A stretch of DNA of 28,618 nucleotides from Prevotella sp. UBA1104 (lineage in GTDB: Bacteria > Bacteroidota > Bacteroidia > Bacteroidales > Bacteroidaceae). Made by a program: the position numbers and the translations under genes. Positions 22,047 through 28,618 of this stretch are shown here, one piece after another (position 1 is the first letter of the stretch; the number at the start of each line of letters is the position of its first letter). Below the pieces are notes generated by a model. It was not told the origin of the DNA. It was given only the letters and a program-made list of their open reading frames with translations, and did not search any database. The stretch is taken from contig DCBP01000019.1 in the NCBI GenBank assembly GCA_002314055.1, forward strand, positions 1 to 28,618, given 5' to 3'.

Positions 22047-23141
22047 ATGTATCTGAAGAAATTGTCAATTATCGGTTTTAAGAATATCTCTGAGTCTACT
22101 CTTGATTTATGTCCTGGTATCAACTGTTTTATCGGTCATAACGGAGAGGGTAAGACGAACTTCCTTGATGCCGTATACTACCTGTCGTTCTGTAAGAGTT
22201 CCAATTGTTCTGTCGACTCGATGGTTATCAAGCATGATGCAGATTTCTGTGTGCTTGAGGGAACGTATGTAGATGACAATGGCGATGAAGAAAATATTTA
22301 TTGTGGAATGAAACGCGGTGTGAAAAAGCGTTTCCGCAGAAATAAAAAAGACTATAAGCGTCTCTCGGAGCATATTGGTTTGATACCTCTCATTCTCATT
22401 TCTCCTTCTGATACATATCTTATAGAGGGAGCAAGTGATGAGCGGCGCAGGCTTATGGATATGGTTATTTCCCAGACCGACAACAGTTATCTGGCAGCAT
22501 TGACGCGTTATGGTAAGGCTTTACAGCAGCGCAATTCGCTTCTTAAGATGGAAGAGGAGCCGGACTCTTCCTTGCTTGATATTTGGGAAGAGCAGATGGC
22601 TATCGAGGGAGAGCTGATATATCGGAAAAGAAATGAATTTGTAGAACATCTCATTCCGTTGTTCCAGAAATATTACAGTGTTATTTCCGATGGCAAGGAG
22701 AAAGTCGGACTGAACTATGTCTCTCATTGTCAGCGTGGTCCGTTGCTCGATGTTATCCGTCGCGACCGTTATAAGGACCGTGCCGTCGGCTATTCCTTGC
22801 ATGGAGTACATAGGGATGACTTGGAGATGACGCTCGGTGGATATCCAATGAAGCGTGAGGGGAGTCAGGGACAGAACAAGACCTTTGTCATTGCCCTGAA
22901 ACTTGCCCAGTTCAATTATCTTTGTGATGTTGCATCCATGACAAAGCCTATACTTCTCCTTGATGATGTATTCGACAAACTTGATTCCAATAGGGTGGAA
23001 CAGATAGTGAAACTTGTGTCGGGGGATTCTTTCGGACAGATATTCCTTACGGATACCAACCGCGACCATCTCGACAAGATACTTATGTCTGTAGAGTCGA
23101 GCTCAAAGATTTTCGAGGTTGTCAATGGATCGATAGTATAG
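22047..23141 (+). CDS. recF: DNA replication and repair protein RecF
   Basis: An SMC-like ATPase that helps load RecA at single-strand gaps. The 364-residue protein has Walker A GHNGEGKTN (30-38), the ABC-type signature REGSQGQNKTFVIALKLAQ, and Walker B ILLLDDVFDKLD (Asp306-Asp307). The first strand LKKLSIIGFKNISE matches the family start. ATG at 22047 is preferred to the TTG at 22038: AGGA lies 9 bases before the ATG, and RecF proteins start just before this strand. A DUF721 gene follows by 54 bp, a pairing common in bacteria. dnaA, dnaN and gyrB are not in the window, so this recF is away from the classic origin cluster. Confidence 0.95.
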   Translation: MYLKKLSIIGFKNISESTLDLCPGINCFIGHNGEGKTNFLDAVYYLSFCKSSNCSVDSMVIKHDADFCVLEGTYVDDNGDEENIYCGMKRGVKKRFRRNKKDYKRLSEHIGLIPLILISPSDTYLIEGASDERRRLMDMVISQTDNSYLAALTRYGKALQQRNSLLKMEEEPDSSLLDIWEEQMAIEGELIYRKRNEFVEHLIPLFQKYYSVISDGKEKVGLNYVSHCQRGPLLDVIRRDRYKDRAVGYSLHGVHRDDLEMTLGGYPMKREGSQGQNKTFVIALKLAQFNYLCDVASMTKPILLLDDVFDKLDSNRVEQIVKLVSGDSFGQIFLTDTNRDHLDKILMSVESSSKIFEVVNGSIV

Positions 23142-23195
23142 TTCGGTTATAGTATAATTTGGTAGTAGTGTTTTATAAATGTATGATTAATATAT

Positions 23196-23486
23196 ATGTT
23201 TAGACGTGACGTAAAGAACTTGTCGGATGTTCTGAATCTCTATCTTCGTGAAAGTGGTTTGGAGACTCCCCTTCAGCAACGCAGACTGATTGATGCCTGG
23301 GATGCTGTAGTGGGGAAGGGCATTGCATATTATACGGCAGAGAAGTTTATAAAGAACCAGACACTCTTTGTTAAGATAACCAATCCGGCGTTGCGTGGCG
23401 ACTTGTCGATGATGAGGTCGCAACTCGTAAAACGCCTAAACTCTTATGTCGGCGGCATGGTGATTGCCGATATAAGGATTTATTGA
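23196..23486 (+). CDS. DUF721 protein (DciA-like)
   Basis: A 96-residue basic protein of the DUF721 family. In many bacteria without DnaC or DnaI, DUF721 proteins (DciA) help load the replicative helicase. The recognisable parts are LSDVLNLYLRESGLETPLQQRRLIDAWDAVVGKGIAYYT and the later LFVKITNPALRGDLSMMRSQLVKRLN. It is short, consistent with the DUF721 core only, without the KH-like extras of longer DciA proteins. It follows recF by 54 bp, probably in one transcript, and its last 7 bp overlap the end of the convergent cyclo-ligase gene. The helicase-loading role is inferred from the family. Confidence 0.88.
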   Translation: MFRRDVKNLSDVLNLYLRESGLETPLQQRRLIDAWDAVVGKGIAYYTAEKFIKNQTLFVKITNPALRGDLSMMRSQLVKRLNSYVGGMVIADIRIY

Positions 23487-24019
23487 TATATCACGATGTC
23501 CATGGGGATGTCGTTCTCGTTTGCCGGTATGGCATCGAAAATCTGGAACGGGAAGCATATACCTATTTTATATATATGCTTCATGCCGTTCAGGAATCTG
23601 TCGTAATATCCCTTTCCGCGTCCCATTCTGTTTCCTTTTTTGTCGAATCCCATTCCCGGGATAATAGCAACGTCGATATCTCCCGTTTTGCTGAATTTCT
23701 TGCCGCAAGGCTCGGGAATGTTATAATATCCGGTATGCAAGTCATTGTCGCCTTCATACCTCCTAAGTTCCATTTCCGTATCGCTTATTACAACAGGCAA
23801 CACGATTTCTTTTCCCATTTCCTTCAGCTTGTGGATTAAGTCCATGGTGTACACTTCGTCGGGAAGCGAACAGTAAAGCATTATTGTTCTTGCTTCCTTT
23901 ACAGCAGAAAGCTCAAGGAGCTTTCGCACGATAGACAGCGAAAGGTCCTTGAGCTCATTTGCGGTATACTGCTTCTTGCGCAGTCTCACTTCTTTCCTTA
24001 ATTCGTTTTTCGTCAGCAT
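23480..24019 (-). CDS. 5-formyltetrahydrofolate cyclo-ligase
   Basis: This enzyme converts 5-formyl-THF to 5,10-methenyl-THF with ATP and so returns the storage form to the one-carbon pool. The 179-residue protein has the N-terminal LTKNELRKEVRLRKKQYT (ATP-binding basic stretch), YCSLPDEVYT, and the signature PGMGFDKKGNRMGRGKGYYDRFL. ATG at 24019 is preferred to the GTG at 24025: the resulting protein begins with the family strand, and its start overlaps the S41 stop by only 7 bp (24013-24019). It is the last gene of the M3-deaminase-S41 operon and converges with the DUF721 gene. Confidence 0.94.
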   Translation of the reverse strand: MLTKNELRKEVRLRKKQYTANELKDLSLSIVRKLLELSAVKEARTIMLYCSLPDEVYTMDLIHKLKEMGKEIVLPVVISDTEMELRRYEGDNDLHTGYYNIPEPCGKKFSKTGDIDVAIIPGMGFDKKGNRMGRGKGYYDRFLNGMKHIYKIGICFPFQIFDAIPANENDIPMDIVIYQ

Positions 24020-25752
24020 ATACACTTGTCCGTAGTATTAGTTCTCTCCACGCCAACCTTCTTCACCGAATCTCTTTTCACTTCAGCCGTCTTCTGCGGT
24101 TTCTCCTTCTTTCCCGGCTTTGCAGCAGGTTTCTTCGGGAAGGCGGCATTATTGCGGAACACGTTCAGAGCGGCGTCGATAACCTTGTCGTCCTGATTGA
24201 TATACTGAGTCCATGCGTTGTCGTCGAGCATGTTGTAAATAATCCGGCTGTTGATGGAGCGCTCCAGCAGACTGTGTGATTTCTTAATCATCAGGTTGCG
24301 TCGCTGCAAACCGTTCCTGTTGGCGAAGGTAGCAAACTTGTCTACGGTATTCTCCTTCTTCAGATAGTTAGCAAGTTCCATCATGTCCTTATATGTATTC
24401 AGCTTAATTCTGTTGTCGTCGGTATATGTGAAGGCAAATTGCAGAATCAGTCCGCTCATGCTTGCCTCCTTGAAATACGACGTCATGCCGATAGTGTCCT
24501 CAGGAACGAAGATATCCGGAGTGATGCCACCGCCACCGTAAACCACTCGTCCGATGCCGGTATGATATGCCGGACCGGTATGCTTAATACTGTCTTGAGA
24601 GAAGAATTCGCCGTGCTGGTATCTTGCCAACAAGTCTTCCTCGTAATCCACGTTGTCGCCGGCAGTATATGGCTTCTGGATGCAGCGACCAGACGGGGTG
24701 TAGTATCTTGCCACGGTAAGGCGTATAAGACTTCCATCAGGGAATTCCATCTGTTTCTGTACGAGACCCTTTCCGAAAGAGCGTCTTCCGATAATCGTGC
24801 CGCGGTCGTTGTCTTGTATTGCTCCGGCGAATATCTCGGATGCCGAAGCCGATGCCTCGTTGATGAGCACCACAAGCGGTATGTTCTGATAACTGCCCCT
24901 GCCGTCGCTCTTATAGTCCTGTCGAGGCGACTTGCGTCCTTGAGTATAAACGATCAGCTTGTTTTTAGGCAAGAACTCGTTAATCATCTGCACAGCCGAC
25001 TCCAGGTATCCGCCGGTATTGTCTCTAAGGTCGATTACGAGATTGCTGAAACCCTCTTGGGAGAGTTCGGCAAGTGCAACGAGGAGTTCGGCGTAAGTAT
25101 TCTCTCCAAAGTTCTTCACTTTTATATATCCCGTGTTCTCGTCGAGCATATATACGGCAGTAATACTCTTCTGTGGGATGTCGGCTCTCGTTATGGTGAA
25201 ATACTTCACGTCCTTGGAGCCGTATCTCATTACGCCGACTTTAACTTTAGTTCCCTTCGGACCTTTAAGTCGGCGCATGGCCTCTTCATTGGTTACCACC
25301 TTTCCGACAAACGGTTTTCCGTCGACATTCACAATCTTGTCGCCGGCAATGATGCCAGCCTGTTGCGCAGGTCCGTTTTTTATAACATTCTGAACATGTA
25401 TCGTGTCTTGTCTGATAACGAATTCCACTCCGATGCCCGAGAACGAAGCCTTCAAGTCGTCGGCAGCTTTCTGTGCGTCGGCAGCCTTGATATATACAGA
25501 GTGCGGATCGAGGTCAGAGAGAATCTGTGGAATAGCCATATCTACAAGAGAGTCGATATTCACGTTATCCACATACTGGTCGTCGATGATATGCAGAAGA
25601 TTGTTAAGTCTGTTACTTCCAGAATTTATGATGTTCAGTCTGTTGCCCGAAAAGTGATTGGCATAAAAAGTTCCTATGACGATACCGACGATGGTGCATA
25701 TTGCCATGATAAGCGGTGTCAGTCTGTTTGGCTTATTTTGTTTCATATTCAT
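24013..25752 (-). CDS. S41-family C-terminal processing peptidase
   Basis: A 579-residue periplasmic serine protease of the Tsp/CtpA type. An N-terminal membrane anchor lies at about 11-33 (LTPLIMAICTIVGIVIGTFYA), a PDZ domain at about 100-190 (SFSGIGVEF, QNVIKNGPAQQAGIIAGDKIVNVDGK), and the protease core at 190-380. The Ser/Lys pair is Ser303 in NEASASASEIFAGA and Lys328 in GRRSFGKGLV (spacing of 25, as in Prc). DLRDNTGGYLESA is also typical. The C-terminal third is less conserved and ends in a Lys/Pro-rich tail and TDKCIC. Its start overlaps the deaminase stop by 20 bp and its stop overlaps the cyclo-ligase start by 7 bp. Substrates are not evident. Confidence 0.94.
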   Translation of the reverse strand: MNMKQNKPNRLTPLIMAICTIVGIVIGTFYANHFSGNRLNIINSGSNRLNNLLHIIDDQYVDNVNIDSLVDMAIPQILSDLDPHSVYIKAADAQKAADDLKASFSGIGVEFVIRQDTIHVQNVIKNGPAQQAGIIAGDKIVNVDGKPFVGKVVTNEEAMRRLKGPKGTKVKVGVMRYGSKDVKYFTITRADIPQKSITAVYMLDENTGYIKVKNFGENTYAELLVALAELSQEGFSNLVIDLRDNTGGYLESAVQMINEFLPKNKLIVYTQGRKSPRQDYKSDGRGSYQNIPLVVLINEASASASEIFAGAIQDNDRGTIIGRRSFGKGLVQKQMEFPDGSLIRLTVARYYTPSGRCIQKPYTAGDNVDYEEDLLARYQHGEFFSQDSIKHTGPAYHTGIGRVVYGGGGITPDIFVPEDTIGMTSYFKEASMSGLILQFAFTYTDDNRIKLNTYKDMMELANYLKKENTVDKFATFANRNGLQRRNLMIKKSHSLLERSINSRIIYNMLDDNAWTQYINQDDKVIDAALNVFRNNAAFPKKPAAKPGKKEKPQKTAEVKRDSVKKVGVERTNTTDKCIC

Positions 25753-26173
25753 CCGGATTAATGTGTATCACTTCTATGTTAGCCCTTCTCAACAAGTCAA
25801 GTCCGTCGGTCAGCCGGTATTCTTTAGCATATACAACGCGCTTTATGCCTGCCTGTATTATAAGCTTGGAGCATTCGATACATGGAGAATCCGTAACGTA
25901 TAGCGTTGCTCCGTCGCTGTTGTTAGAGCTTCTTGCCAGTTTTGTTATGGCGTTAGCCTCAGCATGAAGAACGTAGGGGTGGGTAACGTTATTTTCGTCT
26001 TCGCAGACATTCTCGAAACCGCTCGGCGTACCGTTGTATCCGTCGCTGATAATCATCTTGTCTTTAACGACGAGACATCCCACCTGTCTCCTTTTGCAGT
26101 AGCTGTTTTCCGACCATATCCGTGCCATGCGCAGATAGCGCAAGTCGAGCTTGAATTGTTTGTCGTTATTCAT
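25733..26173 (-). CDS. dCMP deaminase family protein
   Basis: A 146-residue zinc-dependent deaminase, probably turning dCMP into dUMP for thymidylate synthesis. Zinc and catalytic residues are clear: His70-Ala71-Glu72 in LHAEANAI, and Cys98/Cys101 in SPCIECSK. The N-terminal RMARIWSENSYCKRRQVGCLVVKDKMIISDGYNG is the dCMP/ComEB-type signature, and the Cys-rich strand CEDENNVTHPYVLH is typical. It starts 1 bp after the M3 peptidase stop and its end overlaps the S41 gene by 20 bp, so the operon is tightly packed. It could also be called ComEB-like, but a role in competence is not implied here. Confidence 0.93.
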   Translation of the reverse strand: MNNDKQFKLDLRYLRMARIWSENSYCKRRQVGCLVVKDKMIISDGYNGTPSGFENVCEDENNVTHPYVLHAEANAITKLARSSNNSDGATLYVTDSPCIECSKLIIQAGIKRVVYAKEYRLTDGLDLLRRANIEVIHINPDEYETK

Positions 26174-26174
26174 A

Positions 26175-28256
26175 TTAAACAGTTTTTTTTATTCCGTTTC
26201 TTTCGAGCAGGGCATCAATAGTTGGTTCGCTGCCGCGGAATCTTTTATATAAAGTCATCGGGTGTTCCGTTCCTCCCTTCGACAAGATATTGTCGCGGAA
26301 GCTCTGTGCCGTCTGCTGGTTGAAGATACCGTTTTTCTTGAAAACGCTGAAAGCATCGGCGTCGAGTACCTCCGCCCACTTATAGCTGTAGTATCCGGCA
26401 GCGTATCCGCCAGCCATGATATGACTGAACTGAACGGTCATGCAGGTGTTAGGCAACTGTTTCAGAACCATAGCCCTTTCCCATGCCTTCTTTTCGAATT
26501 TTATCAAGTCGCCTTCAAACGGTTCCTTCTTTGTATAATAAGCCATGTCGAGCAAACCGAAGCTAACCTGTCTCATGCATCCGTATGCAACCATGAAGTT
26601 ACGGCTTTTCACGATTCTGTCTATCAGTTCGTCGGGTATAGGCTCGCCAGTCTTGTAGTGGAAGGCAAACGTGCGCAGGAATTCCTTCTCCACGGCATAG
26701 TTCTCCATGAACTGCGAAGGCAGTTCCACGAAGTCCCACCATACGTTTGTTCCGGAAAGACTTTCAAATCTTGTATTAGCAAACATCCCGTGCAGCGAGT
26801 GTCCGAATTCGTGCAAGAATGTTTCCACCTCGCCGAGTGTCAGCAGAGCCGGTTTGTCTTCGGTAGGCTTCGTAAGATTCATCACCACGCTGACGTGCGG
26901 TCTAACGTTTTCGCCCTTCTTGTCGATCCATTGACCTTGGTATTCCGTCATCCATGCGCCTCCCTGTTTTCCCTTTCTCGGGTGGAAGTCGGCATAGAAT
27001 ACAGCCAGATACGAGCCGTCTTTGTCGAACACCTCATACGCCTTGACATCGGGGTGGTATACTGGAATATCCTTGTTCTCCTTAAAAGTAATGCCATATA
27101 GCCTGTTGGCAAGTCCGAACACACCTTTTATCACTTTGCTTAGCTCAAAATAAGGGCGCAACATCTCTGCGTCAAGATTATAGAGCTTCATTTGCAGTTT
27201 GTGAGAGTAGTAGCTGAAGTCCCATGGCTCAAGGGTAAAATTCTCGCCCTCCATTTCTTTCGCCATTTTCTCTATATCCTTCACCTCTTCCTTAGCCGTA
27301 GGCATATAGGCATCGATAAGGTCGTCGAGCAGTTTGTACACGTTTTTCGCATTACTTGCCATGCGGTTTTTCAGCACGTAGTCAGCATAGGTGTTATATC
27401 CCAGGAGCTGAGCAATCTCTCGTCTTAGATTAACAATCTTCTTGCAAATCTCAATGTTGTTCTCCTTGTTGTCGTGAGTGCAAACGGTGTTGCGAGCCAT
27501 ATACATCAGCTTTCTCAGTTCGCGGTTCTTGGCGTAGGTCATAAACGGACTGTAGCTTGGGAAGTCGAGAGTAAACGACCATCCCTCCTTGCCGTTTTCC
27601 TTAGCCGTAACGGCAGCCGCTTCGCGTGCCGTGTCGGGCAGTCCGTCGAGATCCTTCTCGTCTGTTATGTCAAGGGCAAATGCCTTGTTCTCCTTCAACA
27701 GGTTCTGCGAGAAAGTCAGCGACAGCATGCTTGCCTCTTCCGTCAGCTTGCGCAGCTTCTCCTTACCCTCATCATCGAGCAGAGCACCGCTTCTTACGAA
27801 TCCGTCGTAGCAGTTGTCGAGCAGCATCTGTTCCTCGGGTGTCAGTTCTCTGTGGTTGTCGTGAACCGCCTTTATTCTCTCAAACAGTTTTTTGTTCAGT
27901 CTGACGTCGTTGGCATGTTTCGTCAGAATCGGCTGAATCTTCTGTGCCAGGTCGTCCATCTCCTGGTTCGTTTCGGCGCTCAGCAGATTGAAGAAAACGG
28001 TAGAAACCCTCGACAGCAGGTCGTAATACCCGTCCTTGTCGTCGTCAACATTAATGATAGTGTTGTCGAAGGTCGGTTCGGCAGGGTTGTTTATCGTCTT
28101 CTCTATTTGTTCGTCGTCTCTCTTAATTCCCTCCATAAAAGCCTCCTCGTAGTCCTCGAGTCTAATCTTGTCGAAAGGCACTGTTTCGTGTGGAGTCTTG
28201 TAGGGTTCAAAAAACGGGTTTATTCTTTTCTTGCTTTCTTTTATATTCTCATTCAT
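26175..28256 (-). CDS. M3-family metallopeptidase (oligopeptidase A / dipeptidyl carboxypeptidase type)
   Basis: A 693-residue zinc peptidase that degrades small peptides. The thermolysin-like motif is FLHEFGHSLHG with His482, Glu483 and His486; the third ligand is Glu511 in DFVELPSQ, 25 residues on, as expected for M3. Other family blocks are WDFSYYSHKL (about 345-354), YADFHPRKGKQGGAW (421-435) and the C-terminal FSHIMAGGYAAGYYSYKWAEVLDADAF, which carries the substrate-binding His/Tyr. No signal peptide is present, so it is probably cytosolic. It is the first gene of a four-gene operon and has a strong promoter about 25-55 bp upstream. It could be labelled Dcp or PrlC; the sequence alone does not choose. 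Confidence 0.94.
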   Translation of the reverse strand: MNENIKESKKRINPFFEPYKTPHETVPFDKIRLEDYEEAFMEGIKRDDEQIEKTINNPAEPTFDNTIINVDDDKDGYYDLLSRVSTVFFNLLSAETNQEMDDLAQKIQPILTKHANDVRLNKKLFERIKAVHDNHRELTPEEQMLLDNCYDGFVRSGALLDDEGKEKLRKLTEEASMLSLTFSQNLLKENKAFALDITDEKDLDGLPDTAREAAAVTAKENGKEGWSFTLDFPSYSPFMTYAKNRELRKLMYMARNTVCTHDNKENNIEICKKIVNLRREIAQLLGYNTYADYVLKNRMASNAKNVYKLLDDLIDAYMPTAKEEVKDIEKMAKEMEGENFTLEPWDFSYYSHKLQMKLYNLDAEMLRPYFELSKVIKGVFGLANRLYGITFKENKDIPVYHPDVKAYEVFDKDGSYLAVFYADFHPRKGKQGGAWMTEYQGQWIDKKGENVRPHVSVVMNLTKPTEDKPALLTLGEVETFLHEFGHSLHGMFANTRFESLSGTNVWWDFVELPSQFMENYAVEKEFLRTFAFHYKTGEPIPDELIDRIVKSRNFMVAYGCMRQVSFGLLDMAYYTKKEPFEGDLIKFEKKAWERAMVLKQLPNTCMTVQFSHIMAGGYAAGYYSYKWAEVLDADAFSVFKKNGIFNQQTAQSFRDNILSKGGTEHPMTLYKRFRGSEPTIDALLERNGIKKTV

Positions 28257-28278
28257 ACTAACTTATTATAATATGTTG

Positions 28279-28310
28279 CAAAGTTACACATTAATAATGT
28301 ATCGTGCAAA
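28279..28310 (-). promoter_or_regulatory. Promoter of the M3 peptidase operon
   Basis: On the minus strand: TTTG (28310-28307), 20 bp, TAACTTTG (28286-28279), a full match to the Bacteroidetes consensus. Transcription should begin near 28272, about 16 bp before the ATG at 28256. Confidence 0.82.
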
Positions 28311-28436
28311 TGCTTTGTGTTAAATGACTTTTTTTTTCTGTTATAGCCTACTTAATTCAATAGATGCTGTATATAGTCTGAATAATTCATAGGCAGTCTT
28401 TATTGGATACCTTAAAGTGAAAATAAAAATTATTTA

Positions 28437-28549
28437 TTGCCACTATTGCCACTAATGTATATAACTGTCTGACTGCCAGATATTAAACCTGATGGCAATA
28501 AGAAAATTATTGTTACTGAAATGCCACTAAAACAGCAGTATTGCCATAT
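28437..28549. repeat. Cluster of TTGCCACTA repeats at the right edge
   Basis: TTGCCACTA occurs twice head to tail (28437-28454); TGCCACTAA recurs at 28522-28530, and ATTGCCAT at 28540-28547 is inverted relative to ATGGCAAT at 28492-28499. The 362-bp stretch from 28257 to the window end contains the M3 promoter and this cluster; I see no gene in it. It resembles the left-edge octamer cluster in design, not in sequence, and may be the control region of a gene just outside the window. Confidence 0.65.
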
Positions 28550-28618
28550 TTTATTGTTTTAATACAGACTTATCCGATATATGGAGTGATGATTAAAATC
28601 TCCCACAGATAGCACAGA

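Noticed and set aside
22047..23486. Chromosome origin next to recF
   Set aside because: No dnaA, dnaN or gyrB and no clustered DnaA boxes nearby; recF-DUF721 occurs away from the origin in many Bacteroidetes.
24439..25761. 440-codon frame antisense to the S41 protease gene
   Set aside because: The S41 frame has intact catalytic motifs throughout; the opposite frame has none and is a codon-bias shadow.

Overview
The window looks like the chromosome of a Bacteroidales species, most likely Prevotella or a close relative. This rests on three things. The protein families are typical of that group: DUF5686 outer-membrane proteins, paired DUF4230 proteins, a DUF4738-like lipoprotein, and a PiT transporter fused to a PhoU-like domain. 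The promoters fit the Bacteroidetes pattern (-33 TTTG, about 19-20 bp, -7 TAnnTTTG). Ribosome binding sites are weak. I see no rRNA, tRNA, CRISPR array, IS transposase or integrase gene. The gene content is mostly housekeeping; the unusual material is in the intergenic DNA and in one small biosynthetic cassette.

Left part (1-10.1 kb), all genes on the minus strand. In transcription order: a MobA-like nucleotidyltransferase, an ATP-grasp protein (TAATG junction), a 174-bp inverted-repeat element, a CDP-alcohol phosphatidyltransferase, a HAD hydrolase (ATGA junction), a DUF5686 outer-membrane protein (ATGA junction), clpS, a 310-bp repeat tract, clpA and aat. The first four enzymes look like a pathway that activates a phospho-alcohol, transfers it to make a phosphodiester and trims it; the product is unknown. 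clpS-clpA-aat is the bacterial N-degron pathway in one run: Aat adds Leu/Phe to protein N-termini, ClpS recognises them, and ClpA unfolds the substrate for ClpP (clpP is not in the window).

Middle (10.3-20.5 kb): a phosphate transporter of the PiT-PhoU type with a strong terminator; divergent from it a hotdog thioesterase and an orphan LuxR-type response regulator; a LacI-family regulator whose own promoter carries a LacI-type palindrome over its -33 box; a META-domain lipoprotein; on the minus strand two DUF4230 genes followed by an AGCS amino-acid:cation symporter; a divergent DUF4738-like lipoprotein; a REP-like palindromic element; and exonuclease III. A minus-strand promoter motif and a terminator between the response regulator and the LacI gene may define a small RNA.

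Right part (20.6-28.6 kb): a TPR membrane protein and ribH in one minus-strand operon; divergent recF followed by a DUF721 (DciA-like) gene on the plus strand; then a tight minus-strand operon of M3 metallopeptidase, dCMP-type deaminase, S41 C-terminal processing protease and 5-formyltetrahydrofolate cyclo-ligase, whose end overlaps the DUF721 gene by 7 bp. Both window edges hold gene-free DNA with clusters of short repeated words (ACCCTCAC on the left, TTGCCACTA on the right).
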